Positions 6,298-6,678 of a stretch of 6,678 bases of DNA are shown piece after piece. Under the pieces are notes generated by a model. It saw nothing but the letters and a program-made list of their open reading frames with translations. It was not told where the DNA came from and made no database searches. Position 1 is the stretch's first letter. Each line of letters starts with the position of its first letter. Location: contig JAUVDU010000089.1 in NCBI GenBank assembly GCA_030595135.1, positions 1-6,678 on the forward strand. The letters are read 5' to 3'. Origin of the DNA: Deltaproteobacteria bacterium. Its GTDB lineage: Bacteria > Desulfobacterota > Anaeroferrophillalia > Anaeroferrophillales > Tharpellaceae. The position numbers and the translations under genes were made by a program.

Positions 6298-6678
6298 GGA
6301 ATGATGAGCAGGAGTTTTCGGTAAACTTCAGCTTCGGCGGTGGCGACGCTTTCAAGTTTGGTTTTTAGAGCGGCAAAATCAATCGACTGGCTTTTTTTGC
6401 TGCGAATCGCCTTAACCACCAGCAAAGCAAATTCGCGCCACTGATCCCCGACCAGAGTCATCATTTGGGACGCCTCTTTAAGTTGCGAGCTCTCAAGCAG
6501 TGTACCCGCCTCCTGAAGAAATGAAGCGTAGAGAAAGCGAAAACCGGCGCCGCCGGTACCGATCTCCTCCTGCATCCGAATGATATGTCCCAAAAAAAGC
6601 TTCGCGTAACGACGATCTTTTTTCTCCAATTTGCCAATATTTTTCGCTAAAGCCCGAATCCCGCTGAGCCCGGCTACC
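6294..6678 (-). CDS. BtrH-like/DUF4872 protein, C-terminal part (5' end off the right edge)
   Basis: The frame is open from the right edge to the TGA at 6294, giving 127 residues with no stop and no convincing start. A TTG at 6629 exists, but the preceding in-frame residues (GLSGIRALAKNIGKLEKK) look like conserved protein, so the gene continues beyond the window. GLSGIRALAK followed by EEIGTGGAGFRFLYASFLQEA resembles the C-terminal DUF4872 region of BtrH-type proteins, in which a GIxGIR segment precedes a GTGGG-FR-YA-FL-EA segment. In butirosin biosynthesis BtrH transfers an acyl group from an ACP to an amine of the aminoglycoside. The catalytic N-terminal domain (papain-like fold) is not in the window, so activity cannot be judged. 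It is the first visible gene of the operon and overlaps the ATPase start by 4 nt. A role as ACP-dependent acyltransferase is inference. The family call is from memory of the motif, not a search. Confidence 0.6.
   Translation of the reverse strand, partial: VAGLSGIRALAKNIGKLEKKDRRYAKLFLGHIIRMQEEIGTGGAGFRFLYASFLQEAGTLLESSQLKEASQMMTLVGDQWREFALLVVKAIRSKKSQSIDFAALKTKLESVATAEAEVYRKLLLIIP

Noticed and set aside
5992..6324. Plus-strand frame of 110 codons opposite the ABC ATPase
   Set aside because: It is fully antisense to the Walker A half of the ATPase gene and has no domain or ribosome-site support.
6627..6629. TTG at 6629 as the true start of the BtrH-like gene
   Set aside because: The in-frame residues before it (GLSGIRALAKNI) look conserved for the family and the frame stays open to the window edge, so the gene is cut by the edge.
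1..6678. CRISPR arrays, tRNA/rRNA genes, insertion sequences or phage genes
   Set aside because: No regularly spaced repeats, RNA gene cores, transposase motifs or terminal inverted repeats were found, and coding sequence fills nearly the whole window.

Overview
Every gene I can support in this window lies on the minus strand, so transcription runs from right to left. The style suggests a Gram-negative bacterium with mid-range GC. The long multi-PAS histidine kinase with an LAGGIAHDFNNLL H-box, beside small stand-alone ACP/ketosynthase genes, would fit a deltaproteobacterium (Desulfuromonadales/Geobacter-like). That placement rests on style only and is low confidence.

Positions 6678 down to 1897 hold one compact operon of six genes. 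In order of transcription they are: the C-terminal part of a BtrH-like/DUF4872 protein (cut by the right edge), an ABC transporter ATPase, an ABC-2 type permease, a free-standing acyl carrier protein (ACP), a beta-ketoacyl synthase (KS) with an intact Cys-His-His triad, and a shorter, degenerate KS-like protein that has lost two of the three catalytic residues. Four junctions overlap (4, 8, 4 and 4 nt) and the fifth gap is only 7 nt, so translation is probably coupled along the whole operon.

The likely logic is that an acyl chain is built or held on the ACP by the KS, perhaps as a heterodimer with the degenerate partner in the manner of a KS/chain-length-factor pair. The BtrH-like protein may transfer the acyl group from the ACP to an amine or other acceptor, and the ABC-2 exporter may move the product out of the cytoplasm. 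No reductase, dehydratase, acyltransferase or phosphopantetheinyl transferase is in view. They may lie to the right of the window or be borrowed from primary metabolism. I do not recognise this cluster as a characterised pathway.

Positions 1896 to 1792 are a 105-nt intergenic region. It holds a candidate sigma-70 promoter with a perfect TTGACA -35 box, overlapped by a small hairpin and next to a near-palindromic GGACTGTCC motif. No strong terminator is visible.

Positions 1791 to 1 encode the first 597 residues of a soluble sensor histidine kinase with four PAS domains and the start of the HisKA domain. It is cut by the left edge before the ATP-binding domain.
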